Assembly (NCBI GenBank): GCA_031422195.1
Contig: JANOPZ010000005.1
Coordinates: forward strand, 1 to 27,700
Origin: JALOTE01 sp031422195
GTDB lineage: Bacteria > Pseudomonadota > Alphaproteobacteria > Rhizobiales > Rhizobiaceae
Length of the DNA: 27,700 nt
Direction of reading: 5' to 3'
Shown: positions 1-7,631 of the stretch, piece by piece
Position numbering within the stretch: position 1 is the first letter of the stretch
How the letters are laid out: each line of letters begins with the position of its first letter
Position numbers and translations under genes: made by a program
Notes under the pieces: generated by a model
Database searches by the model: none
The model's input: the letters and a program-made list of their open reading frames with translations, nothing else
Told to the model about the DNA's origin: nothing

Positions 1-1382
1 TTGAAATTCTGGCCGATTTTCAAAATGGCAGCGTCTTCAACGATTGGCTTGATCAGTGCCAGCGCTTCTTCGCGGTTGATTTGGCCGTCAGAAAAACGCA
101 TCGCACCGGCAAACATATCCGCACCGCCTTCAACATGGCCAAGCGGCACATAGGCGGCTTTGCCGATGCTTAAAGCCAGCGCAACGCCAGCGATTTCTGC
201 CACTTGCGGGTCAAGCGAGTTGGTTTCAAGGTCGATCGTGAGTTGGCCTTGATCGCGCGCTTCCGCGAGCCAAGCGTTCAGCGTTTCAACATCGCGAATT
301 GTAACATAGCCTTCATGATGGAGCGGCAAAGCCCGGATTCGCACAGCTTCCTTTGCAGCAAAGGCCAGTGGTGTGCCGTCACTGGCTTCTGGTTGTGCTG
401 GTGCAGACTTTGCGGGTTGCGGTTCCAAGTCTGGGCCGCGTGTATCACCCTCAACCACAACATTTGCGGCTTCAATGGCGGAGGCATCAGTGCCGGTCGC
501 TTCAGCGATACGGCGCGTTAACGAGGTAAATTCCATGGCTTTGAGATAAGCCACCAATTTGGGCCCGTCAGTGGGCTCTAACACCAGAGCATCAATTGGC
601 AGCTCTAGCTCGCAATCCACCTTCAGCGTCACCAGTTGGCGTGACAGCAGAGCCATTTCGCGGTTGGCGATAATGCTTTCCCGGCGCTTTTCTTGTTTGA
701 TTTCGCCAGCCCGCTCCAGCAGCGCATCCAAAGTGCCGTATTCATCCAGCAATTGCGCGGCGGTCTTGGGGCCAATTCCCGGCACGCCCGGCACATTGTC
801 AGTCGAATCGCCAACCAGAGACTGCAAATCGATCATTTTATCTGGAAACACACCGAACTTTTCAAACACGCCGTCCGGGCCGATTTCCTTGTCTTTCATC
901 GGGTCATACATCGACACATTTTTCGTGATGAGCTGCATCAAATCCTTGTCGGATGAAATAATTCGCACGTCGCCGCCCTGCTCCGCCATAAGACGGGCGT
1001 AAGTGGCTATGATATCGTCGGCCTCAATGCCTTGTTGCTCAATACACGGCAGGCCGAACGCGCGTGTGGCCTCACGGATCAGCGCAAACTGCGGTATTAG
1101 ATCTTCCGGCGGCGCAGAGCGGTTCGCTTTATATTCAGAGTAGAGGTCATTGCGAAAGGTTTTCGATGAATAGTCAAAAATCACCGCAAAGTGCGTTGGC
1201 ACCACGCCAACAGCGGTATCGCGTGCATCAACCAGCAATTTCCACAGCATATTGCAAAAACCGGAAACGGCATTGACAGGCATGCCATCGGATTTGCGGC
1301 TTAAGGGCGGCAAAGCGTGGTAAGCGCGGAAAATATAGGCCGAGCCGTCAACGAGAAAGAGAGTTTTGGGGTTTTGGGTCAT
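1..1382 (-). CDS. polA: DNA polymerase I, N-terminal part (cut by window edge)
   Basis: Replicative gap-filling and repair polymerase. The minus-strand reading frame opens at the ATG at 1382 (MTQNPKTLFLVDGSAYIFRA) and stays open to base 1, about 460 codons, so the polymerase domain lies outside the window. Residues 1 to about 290 form the 5'-3' exonuclease/flap domain; the DGSAYIFRAYHALPP start and the metal-binding ISSDKDLMQL and GDSTDNVPGVPGIGPKTA stretches are typical. A linker rich in E, P and A follows, then the start of the 3'-5' exonuclease domain. That domain shows TIDLETNSLDP near 234-212, so the DxE proofreading motif is intact, unlike in polymerases where this domain has decayed. 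It is divergent from the membrane protein at 1492, with about 110 bp between them for both promoters. Identification is firm; only the C-terminal half is unseen. Confidence 0.97.
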   Translation of the reverse strand, partial: MTQNPKTLFLVDGSAYIFRAYHALPPLSRKSDGMPVNAVSGFCNMLWKLLVDARDTAVGVVPTHFAVIFDYSSKTFRNDLYSEYKANRSAPPEDLIPQFALIREATRAFGLPCIEQQGIEADDIIATYARLMAEQGGDVRIISSDKDLMQLITKNVSMYDPMKDKEIGPDGVFEKFGVFPDKMIDLQSLVGDSTDNVPGVPGIGPKTAAQLLDEYGTLDALLERAGEIKQEKRRESIIANREMALLSRQLVTLKVDCELELPIDALVLEPTDGPKLVAYLKAMEFTSLTRRIAEATGTDASAIEAANVVVEGDTRGPDLEPQPAKSAPAQPEASDGTPLAFAAKEAVRIRALPLHHEGYVTIRDVETLNAWLAEARDQGQLTIDLETNSLDPQVAEIAGVALALSIGKAAYVPLGHVEGGADMFAGAMRFSDGQINREEALALIKPIVEDAAILKIGQNF

Positions 1383-1491
1383 CGGCAAAGATTAGCGCCG
1401 GTTGACAGCGGCGTCCATTGGCCCAGCAAATCAATTCAAGTTTTAGTATTGCTGAAACGAGGTTTTAACCTGGCTGTGCCATCTTGGCGGC

Positions 1492-2691
1492 ATGAGCACA
1501 CATAAGAACGCCCTTCTTGCCCCTATTTCCGGCCCTTTAACCGGCCTACAAACAGGATCATTTTCAACGCGCGCCAATATGTTGGGCAGTGTTTTGGTGG
1601 TGCTTTATTGCTCCATTATTGCGATTATTGCGCTTGGCTTCCCGTTGGCAAATTGGGACATGATCCCCTACACCGCGTTGGCTCAGGCCACTCCCGAGCA
1701 AGACATAGCGGCCATTCATGCTTCGGCTTACGACACCGTGAAGCTTGCAGTTTCACCGGGGGATTTTTTGCAGCTTACAGAAGATCGCCGTTACCGCATT
1801 GCGCAATATGCCAGCTCAGATGCCTTTGCCACAATGCTGCCGATGTATGAAGTGAAATGGCTCTATATTGAGACTATTCGCGTTATTTCTTCTGTTATGG
1901 GTGTTATCCAAGCGGAGCGCGTGATCAACTCGGTCTCAATGGTCGCGATTGGCCTGATGATTAGCTTCTGGCTCAATGCCAATCGCGCCCTTGTTTTTGC
2001 CCCCATTGTCATTGCTGGTCTCGCACTCAGCGATATTGGCACAATTGCCCGCGTCACCACTCCCGATATGATGGCTGGCGCCTTGGTTTTGGGGTCCGTT
2101 CTGCTGTTGCACCGAGGTCAGGCGGCACTCTCCGCCTTGGTTTTGGCTGCGGCAGTTGCAACACGGCCAGATCATGTTTTGCTGGCCGGCTGCCTTGCGA
2201 TTGCTTTGGTGCTCGCGGGTCGCGATTGGCGCAACGCTGCGCTTTTGCTTTTGCCATCACTGGCCGCATTTGTCGTGGTTTCAAATGTCGCTAATTATCC
2301 GGGTTGGTGGACACATGTTTATCTGACCCAGATTGAATATGTTCCAACCCTAGAAGGTTTCCATCCCGAGTTTTCATTAGCCACCTATCTTGTTGCCGTT
2401 GTAAAAGCAGCATCCCGCGCCGTAGCAGAGGAAGGTTGGCCAGTTCTGCTGCTTATGCTTGCGCTAGGCAGTGCTTGGGTGGTCATGAAGATTGAGAATG
2501 TATCACGCCGCGATATGGCTCTAACACTGGCATTATTGGTTGCTGTCGTTGTCAAGTTCATGATCTTCCCAATCAATGAAGGCCGCTTCCATTTTGCCTA
2601 CCTTATCCCTGCTTTGTTGTTATTGGTTGCGATTTGGGCCAATTCTCAGGCGCGCAGGGATTTAGGTGCTGATCGAACTGTCGTAGCGTAA
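1492..2691 (+). CDS. Polytopic membrane protein of unknown function, GT-C glycosyltransferase-like
   Basis: A 399-residue integral membrane protein. The first hydrophobic segment is about residues 30-53, followed by NWDMIPY (54-60), in which an Asp lies just after the first membrane helix. A soluble loop of about 85 residues (60-145) follows, then a dense series of hydrophobic segments from about 147 to the end, with TRPDHVLLAG between two of them and NEGRFHFAYLIPALLLL near the C-terminus. An acidic residue in the first outer loop followed by many helices is the layout of GT-C-fold lipid-sugar transferases, but I see no family-specific signature, so that is an inference from topology only. 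It could equally be an uncharacterised conserved membrane protein. The ATG at 1492 has only a weak ribosome binding site (GGCGG). It stands alone, divergent from polA. Confidence 0.8.
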   Translation: MSTHKNALLAPISGPLTGLQTGSFSTRANMLGSVLVVLYCSIIAIIALGFPLANWDMIPYTALAQATPEQDIAAIHASAYDTVKLAVSPGDFLQLTEDRRYRIAQYASSDAFATMLPMYEVKWLYIETIRVISSVMGVIQAERVINSVSMVAIGLMISFWLNANRALVFAPIVIAGLALSDIGTIARVTTPDMMAGALVLGSVLLLHRGQAALSALVLAAAVATRPDHVLLAGCLAIALVLAGRDWRNAALLLLPSLAAFVVVSNVANYPGWWTHVYLTQIEYVPTLEGFHPEFSLATYLVAVVKAASRAVAEEGWPVLLLMLALGSAWVVMKIENVSRRDMALTLALLVAVVVKFMIFPINEGRFHFAYLIPALLLLVAIWANSQARRDLGADRTVVA

Positions 2692-2774
2692 CTATTTTCG
2701 AGAAACCTTACGCGAATGTAATCTTGTTGCCCTTGAAATGCCCCAATCGCATGGCCATCTCTCATCTATCGGTG

Positions 2775-2927
2775 GTAAGCCGAATTCCGGATTAAGGCAC
2801 GTCCCCCGCCTCCCGGATTTGTATGTGGAAGCCAGTCCCCCTCTCGGCTTTTACTGCACATGTGATGAGGCCGCTGTGGTAAACCCCTCCTCCACGGCGG
2901 CCGATCCATTTTCGGGGTTTGCTTTTT
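2775..2927 (+). promoter_or_regulatory. Structured leader or small RNA upstream of the M20 peptidase gene
   Basis: About 290 bp separate the membrane protein from the peptidase, and much of it can fold. GTAAGCCGA (2775-2783) pairs with TCGGCTTTTAC (2844-2854) with a two-base bulge. TTCCGG (2785-2790) pairs with CCGGA (2813-2817) inside it. GGCCGCTGTGG (2869-2879) pairs with CCACGGCGGCC (2892-2902), 11 bp with one G-U. The loop of that last hairpin holds AAACCCC (2881-2887), which can instead pair with GGGGTTT (2914-2920), followed by TTTTT at 2923-2927, an intrinsic-terminator layout. The two pairings compete, as in an attenuator or riboswitch. Unpaired CCTCC-type sequences (2809-2813, 2886-2893) would also suit an sRNA that masks ribosome binding sites. 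No known riboswitch class was recognised. The pairings are seen; the role is inferred. Confidence 0.35.
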
Positions 2928-2981
2928 GCGGTTTCTTTGAGCAGTTCAGACGGGTAACTTGGCTGAAAAGGATTCGCCGTT

Positions 2982-4388
2982 ATGCCAAATTCGTCAACTG
3001 ATTCAGTTCTCAATGCAATTGATCTAGGACTTGATCAAAGTCTCGCGCGCCTCAAAGCCTTGGTTGCAATACCATCGATTTCCACCGATCCGGCCTATGA
3101 CCATGACTGTGTCCGAGCTGCCGAATGGCTGGTGGCTGATCTTAAAACGATCGGTTTTGAAGCATCTGTGAGGCCGACCACCGGTCAGCCCATGGTCGTT
3201 GCGCATATGGCGGGGCCTAAAAACGCGCCGCACATTTTGTTTTATGGCCATTATGATGTTCAGCCCGTAGATCCGTTGGAGCTTTGGACGTCTAGCCCGT
3301 TTGATTGTTCCGTGATCGATACACCAAACGGAAAAGTGATTACAGGTCGTGGCACCGCCGATGATAAAGGCCAGCTCATGACCTTTATCGAAGCTTGCCG
3401 CGCTTGGAAAAATGTCAGCGGAGGCCTGCCCGTATCAGTTACGATTTTGTTTGAGGGTGAAGAAGAAAGCGGTTCAAAATCATTGCAGCCGTTTTTGAAC
3501 GCGAACGCGGCGGAACTCACAGCGGATGCTGCGTTTGTATGCGACACCAATATGTGGGATGCAGAAACACCCTCGATTTCAACGGGCCTGCGCGGCATGG
3601 TCGGTGAAGAGATCATCATAAAGGCCGCAGACCGTGACTTGCATTCAGGTTATTTTGGCGGGGCAGCGGCAAACCCAATCCATATTTTGACAAAAATTTT
3701 GGCCGATATGCATGATGAAACTGGCCGTGTGACGATACCCGATTTTTATGATGGCGTGAGCGAAACGCCTGACGATATCAAACACATGTGGTCGGGATTG
3801 GGTCGCTCAGATGAAGCCTTTTTGGGCGAAGTGGGGCTCTCGATACCATCAGGTGAAAAAGGCCGTTCGGTTTTGGAGCTGACTTGGGCAAGGCCAACCC
3901 TCGAGGTTAACGGCATTACCGGCGGCTATTCCGGACCCGGATTCAAAACTGTGATTGCCGCTGAAGCCCGCGCTAAAGTGTCATTTCGGCTTGTCGGCAA
4001 ACAAGATCCTGAGGCGATGCGCGCCAATTTCCGCGCATTTGTCACCGCACGCATTCCGGCTGACTGTTCTGTGGAATTCATCGAACATGGCGGAGGGCCA
4101 GCCATTCAACTTGATTATGATTCGCCAATGCTGCAAACAGCGCGCGCAGTGTTGACCGAAGAGTGGCAAACGCCTGCTGTGATGATCGGCATGGGCGGAT
4201 CTATTCCAATTGTTGGCGATTTTAAATCCAAACTCGGTATGGAGTCACTGCTTGTCGGTTTTGGCCTCGCCGATGATCGCATCCATTCTCCCAATGAAAA
4301 ATATTCACTGAAAAGCTTTCATAAAGGCCAGCGCTCTTGGGCGCGGCTTATGGCAGCTTTTTCGACCATGCAAGCTTTGAAAGGCTAA
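2982..4388 (+). CDS. M20 family metallopeptidase (dipeptidase-like)
   Basis: Zinc-dependent cytosolic exopeptidase of the M20 (ArgE/DapE/CPG2/carnosinase) group, 468 residues, probably cleaving dipeptides; the substrate cannot be read from sequence. The catalytic core is complete: GHYDVQPVDP with ligand His90 and Asp92, GRGTADDKG with the bridging Asp127, EGEEESGS with the general base/ligand pair Glu161-Glu162, and CDTNMWD with Asp188. The dimerisation (lid) domain runs from about 205 to 365, and the C-terminal ligand His is in DDRIHSPNEK. The length fits the CNDP-like subgroup. The start is supported by AAGGA at 2968-2972, nine bases before the ATG. The stop is five bases before the RNase D-like gene, so the two are probably co-transcribed. 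A foldable leader lies upstream. Confidence 0.93.
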   Translation: MPNSSTDSVLNAIDLGLDQSLARLKALVAIPSISTDPAYDHDCVRAAEWLVADLKTIGFEASVRPTTGQPMVVAHMAGPKNAPHILFYGHYDVQPVDPLELWTSSPFDCSVIDTPNGKVITGRGTADDKGQLMTFIEACRAWKNVSGGLPVSVTILFEGEEESGSKSLQPFLNANAAELTADAAFVCDTNMWDAETPSISTGLRGMVGEEIIIKAADRDLHSGYFGGAAANPIHILTKILADMHDETGRVTIPDFYDGVSETPDDIKHMWSGLGRSDEAFLGEVGLSIPSGEKGRSVLELTWARPTLEVNGITGGYSGPGFKTVIAAEARAKVSFRLVGKQDPEAMRANFRAFVTARIPADCSVEFIEHGGGPAIQLDYDSPMLQTARAVLTEEWQTPAVMIGMGGSIPIVGDFKSKLGMESLLVGFGLADDRIHSPNEKYSLKSFHKGQRSWARLMAAFSTMQALKG

Positions 4389-4393
4389 TCTCA

Positions 4394-5011
4394 ATGACAA
4401 TCCGGTTCCATAAGGGCGACCTGCCAAACCTCGACCATTATAATGTTGAAGCTGTGGCCATAGACACCGAAACGCTTGGCCTCAATTTGCTGCGCGACCG
4501 GCTTTGCGTTGTACAATTATCACCCGGCGACGGAACAGCCGATGTCGTACAAATTGCGATTGGCCAGAAAAAAGCACCAAATATTCAAATGCTTCTCAAA
4601 AACCCCAAGATCACAAAGCTTTTTCACTTTGGGCGATTTGATATCGCATCGATGTATGCCTCGTTCGGCACACTGGCTGCACCCGTATTCTGCACCAAAA
4701 TCGCATCGCGCATGACCCGCACATACACCGACCGACACGGCCTGAAAGAGCTTTGTGCAGAACTGCTCGAAGTAAACTTGTCGAAACAGCAGCAATCGTC
4801 TGATTGGGGCGCAACTGATTTAACGCCGGCGCAGCTTGAGTATGCGGCATCAGATGTTTTGTATTTGCATGGGCTGCGCACGATTTTGGCTGCACGGCTG
4901 AAACGCGAAAACCGGCATACTGAAGCTGATGCCCTCTTCAAATGTTTACCGACCCGCGCAAAGTTGGATTTGATGGGTTTTGAGGCTGACGATTTATTCG
5001 CGCATTCGTAA
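4394..5011 (+). CDS. RNase D-like 3'-5' exonuclease (DEDDy family)
   Basis: Single-domain 3'-5' exonuclease of 205 residues. The four DEDDy acidic residues and the tyrosine are visible: AIDTETLGL (Asp24, Glu26), LFHFGRFDIASM (Asp83) and LEYAASDVLYL (Tyr150, Asp154). It lacks the C-terminal HRDC domains of full-length RNase D (about 370 residues in E. coli), which matches the short RNase D-like proteins common in Alphaproteobacteria. The likely role is 3'-end trimming of RNA; DNA as a substrate cannot be excluded. The ATG at 4394 is preferred to an upstream ATG at 4337 because the latter lies inside the peptidase gene and adds 19 residues not typical of the fold. It sits five bases after the M20 stop. 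Confidence 0.9.
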   Translation: MTIRFHKGDLPNLDHYNVEAVAIDTETLGLNLLRDRLCVVQLSPGDGTADVVQIAIGQKKAPNIQMLLKNPKITKLFHFGRFDIASMYASFGTLAAPVFCTKIASRMTRTYTDRHGLKELCAELLEVNLSKQQQSSDWGATDLTPAQLEYAASDVLYLHGLRTILAARLKRENRHTEADALFKCLPTRAKLDLMGFEADDLFAHS

Positions 5012-5155
5012 TTCTTTTTGAGACCACAAATCAGCCATGAAGCGGGCCAGTTGCATGAATATGCTGTTTGAGGAAACAAGGCCCGCCATGCTTAACGCGC
5101 GCTTAACAGCGTTTGTTTTAAACTCAATGATGCGCATCTCGGATTGATTTGATTT

Positions 5156-7228
5156 ATGGCTAAACGCCCTTCTTCTCGTGTTGAACCAAGCTTTGAGCCG
5201 AAACGCGGCAAGCGCGAGCCGGTTTTAGCAGTTAAGCGTAAACGCAAACCGGTCCGAAAGGGACGTGGTCTCATTGGTGGTCTCTTTTATTGGGGCACAG
5301 TGCTTTCGGTTTGGGGCGTGATCGGCGTTGGTGTAGTGGGCGGATATTATGCCTCGCGCATGCCCAGTGCCGCTGATTGGTCGGTGCCAGATCGCGCACC
5401 TAACATTAAAATTCTTGCCAGCGACGGCAGTTTGATCGCCAATCGGGGGTTAACCGGTGGTGAAGCTTTAAGCATTGGCGAAATGTCGCCGTTTATTCCG
5501 AAGGCTGTTATCGCCATCGAGGATCGCCGCTTTATGAGCCATTTCGGTGTCGACCCGATTGGTTTGGCCCGTGCGATGGTTGCTAATGTGCTGGCTGGCC
5601 GCATGGTTCAAGGTGGTTCAACGTTAACCCAGCAATTGGCCAAGAACCTATTTCTGAAACCTGAACGCACTGTCGAGCGTAAAGTTCAAGAGGTGCTTTT
5701 GGCGGTTTGGTTGGAGCAAAAATATACTAAAGATCAAATCCTGGAACTTTATCTCAACCGCGTGTTTTTTGGCTCGAACGCTTATGGAGTAGAAGCGGCA
5801 TCACGACGCTATTTTCAGAAAAGCGCACGGGAAGTGACGCTGCATGAGGCCGCACTATTGGCCGGGCTTCTCAAAGCGCCATCGCGACTGTCCCCCGCAC
5901 GTGATCCTGAAGCTGCCAATGCGCGCGCGCAGCTTGTTTTGGCCGCGATGCGCGACACAGGCACTATCACTGATGCCGATATGACCACCGCGCTGTCAGC
6001 CGATACTATCCGCGCGGCATCCTATTGGACGGGCGCGGAAAATTATGTCGCTGACCGGGTAATGGACGACATCATTAGCCTCGTGGGTGAAGTCAAAGAT
6101 GATCTTGTCGTGCACACCACGGTTGACCCGCGTTTGCAGCGCGCTGCAGAAACCGCAATCCGCAAAGCCGTTATTACCAATGGTAAAAAACTGCGTGTGT
6201 CTGAAGGCGCCTTGGTTGCCGTTGATTCCACCGGAGCTGTTCGTGCGTTGGTGGGCGGTGTTGATTATGCCAAAAGCCAATTTGACCGCGCTTCAACAGC
6301 AAAACGCCAACCAGGTTCAGCCTTTAAGCCGTTCGTGTATCTGGCGGCGCTTGAGGCTGGCTATACGCCAGAAACAATCGTCAACGACCAGCCGGTGCGC
6401 TTTGGCAAATGGTCGCCAGACAATTACAAAGACAAATATTATGGGCCGGTTTCACTGACGACTGCACTTTCAAAATCACTCAATTCTGTTGCTGCGCAGC
6501 TTGCCGTGCAAGTTGGCCCCGGCAAGGTGGTGGAAACCGCCATGCGATTGGGTATCGCTTCACCACTCACGAATAATGCCTCAATTTCGCTTGGCACTTC
6601 AGACGTGACACCGTTGGAAATGACGGCAGCCTATGCAGCATTTGCCAATGGTGGCCTTCAAGCGCCGCCGCGTTTGATTGAGCTTGTGACCAATGCCAAC
6701 GGCAAGACAGTTTATGAAAACCAAGACGTCGGCACGGCCCGCGTGATCAATGCGTCAATTGCAGGCATGATGAACCGCATGATGAGTGTCACCGTAACCG
6801 ATGGAACTGCCAAAAAAGCAGCGTTCAACTGGCCATCAGCTGGCAAAACCGGCACGACTCAAAACTCACGCGATGCTTGGTTCATTGGCTATACTTCGCA
6901 TATGACGGTGGGCGTATGGTTCGGCAATGATAATGGCGACCCGATGAAAGATGTTACCGGCGGCTCGTTGCCAGCAACCGCTTGGCGCGAATTTATGCTG
7001 GCGGCCCATAAAGGTTTAGAACCGCAGCCCTTGATTGGCACAGATCAAAAGCGCCCTGCGACCACGATCTTGGACATTATTGCCGGTGAGCTCGGCCAGA
7101 ATAACTCAATCGACAGCAATGCGGTTGATACCGATACGCGGCCCGATACTGATGGGCTTGCTCCGGTTGGTAGTGTCACGCCTGCAAAGCAGACGACGAT
7201 AATGGAACTGATTTTGGGTGGGGGCTAA
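5156..7228 (+). CDS. Class A penicillin-binding protein (PBP1A family), bifunctional peptidoglycan synthase
   Basis: Makes and cross-links peptidoglycan at the inner membrane. The 690 residues comprise a very basic cytoplasmic tail (1-38), one membrane anchor (about 39-66), a GT51 glycosyltransferase domain (about 100-280) and a transpeptidase domain (about 350-620). GT51 motifs are IEDRRFMSHFGVDP with catalytic Glu122, GGSTLTQQLAKNLFL, RKVQEVLLA and LELYLNRVFFG. Transpeptidase motifs are SAFK with acyl-serine Ser388 and Lys391, SLN (441-443) and KTGT (564-567). It is shorter than E. coli PBP1A (850 residues), and the domains are joined by only about 70 residues, so the OB-like insertion appears absent. 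Many relatives encode more than one class A PBP, so no symbol is assigned. It ends convergent to rpsA across a 400-bp gap. The ATG at 5156 lacks a strong Shine-Dalgarno. Confidence 0.95.
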   Translation: MAKRPSSRVEPSFEPKRGKREPVLAVKRKRKPVRKGRGLIGGLFYWGTVLSVWGVIGVGVVGGYYASRMPSAADWSVPDRAPNIKILASDGSLIANRGLTGGEALSIGEMSPFIPKAVIAIEDRRFMSHFGVDPIGLARAMVANVLAGRMVQGGSTLTQQLAKNLFLKPERTVERKVQEVLLAVWLEQKYTKDQILELYLNRVFFGSNAYGVEAASRRYFQKSAREVTLHEAALLAGLLKAPSRLSPARDPEAANARAQLVLAAMRDTGTITDADMTTALSADTIRAASYWTGAENYVADRVMDDIISLVGEVKDDLVVHTTVDPRLQRAAETAIRKAVITNGKKLRVSEGALVAVDSTGAVRALVGGVDYAKSQFDRASTAKRQPGSAFKPFVYLAALEAGYTPETIVNDQPVRFGKWSPDNYKDKYYGPVSLTTALSKSLNSVAAQLAVQVGPGKVVETAMRLGIASPLTNNASISLGTSDVTPLEMTAAYAAFANGGLQAPPRLIELVTNANGKTVYENQDVGTARVINASIAGMMNRMMSVTVTDGTAKKAAFNWPSAGKTGTTQNSRDAWFIGYTSHMTVGVWFGNDNGDPMKDVTGGSLPATAWREFMLAAHKGLEPQPLIGTDQKRPATTILDIIAGELGQNNSIDSNAVDTDTRPDTDGLAPVGSVTPAKQTTIMELILGGG

Positions 7229-7385
7229 AACTCGCATATTTGCATCGATCGAATCGAAAACGTAGAATTTAGTTTTACAAGCTCTCACCAAAATAATTTC
7301 TAGAACAAACAGAAAACTCTGTGAAGAGTGGGCATAACTCGAAATAAAATTCAAAATTCATGTATAACTTGTGTAGTGAAAAAGG
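7229..7385. other. AT-rich gene-free spacer after the PBP gene
   Basis: This is the first part of the 403-bp stretch between the convergent PBP and rpsA genes. It is clearly more AT-rich than its surroundings and holds no credible coding frame. A weak plus-strand promoter can be drawn: TCGAAA at 7339-7344 and TATAAC at 7363-7368, 18 bp apart, which would start RNA near 7375, just before the inverted repeats. That promoter reading is tentative. No obvious terminator for the PBP gene appears directly after its stop. Confidence 0.4.
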
Positions 7386-7550
7386 GCGTTTGCAGCTGTG
7401 ACAATCGTTCAAAAAGACACAGCTGCTAAACGCTGGCTCCCCGGAGGGACAGGCGCTGATCAAAAATCACCGTCTGTCCTGTCCTATTTAAATTTCCATG
7501 CTGGTAAAGTGCATTTATAGTTTTCGCACCTATAAAGATGGGAAATTTAA
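7386..7550. ncRNA. Cluster of three long inverted repeats, candidate non-coding RNA
   Basis: Three consecutive hairpins fill a gap without genes. H1: GCGTTTGCAGCTGTG (7386-7400) pairs with CACAGCTGC plus AAACGC (7418-7433), 15 bp with a single bulged T. H2: GGACAGGCG (7447-7455) and TGAT pair with ATCA and CGTCTGTCC (7471-7479), about 13 bp around a CAAAA loop. H3: TTAAATTTCC (7488-7497) pairs perfectly with GGAAATTTAA (7541-7550), enclosing TTTATAG/CTATAAA (7514-7520/7530-7536). Read on the minus strand, H1 is followed by CCTTTTT (7385-7379), the form of an intrinsic terminator, which suggests a minus-strand RNA of roughly 120-170 nt; CCCTCCGGGG lies exposed between H2 and H1 in that reading. 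Read on the plus strand it could be a structured 3' UTR of the PBP gene. Strand and function are open. Confidence 0.35.
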
Positions 7551-7576
7551 CACGAAAGCAACGTCCCAGAAAACAA

Positions 7577-7606
7577 AAACCCCGCCGGATTGCTCCGGCG
7601 GGGTTT
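7577..7606 (-). terminator. Rho-independent terminator of rpsA
   Basis: A perfect 13-bp stem (AAACCCCGCCGGA with TCCGGCGGGGTTT) closes a four-base loop that reads GCAA, a GNRA tetraloop, on the minus strand. On that strand the stem is followed by TTTTTGTTTT. It lies 25 bp past the rpsA stop. On the plus strand the trailing T tract is poorer (GTTTCCAATTTT), so it may work less well for transcripts coming from the PBP side. Confidence 0.88.
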
Positions 7607-7631
7607 CCAATTTTAACGCTTCAAATCCAGC

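Noticed and set aside
559..1002. 147-codon plus-strand open frame
   Set aside because: It is the antisense shadow of polA, whose frame gives a clear exonuclease domain throughout.
2821..2860. Resemblance to 6S RNA (GCCAGTCCCC, then CGGC)
   Set aside because: Only a ten-base match to the E. coli 6S 5' bubble region; the long closing stem between 5' and 3' ends needed for 6S could not be drawn.
2738..3001. 87-codon plus-strand frame over the peptidase leader
   Set aside because: It overlaps the M20 start, has no ribosome binding site or protein-like composition, and covers the inverted repeats, which explain the sequence better.
7275..7463. 62-codon minus-strand frame in the PBP-rpsA gap
   Set aside because: It spans hairpins H1 and part of H2, lacks a ribosome binding site, and its cysteine- and phenylalanine-rich composition is that of AT-rich noise.
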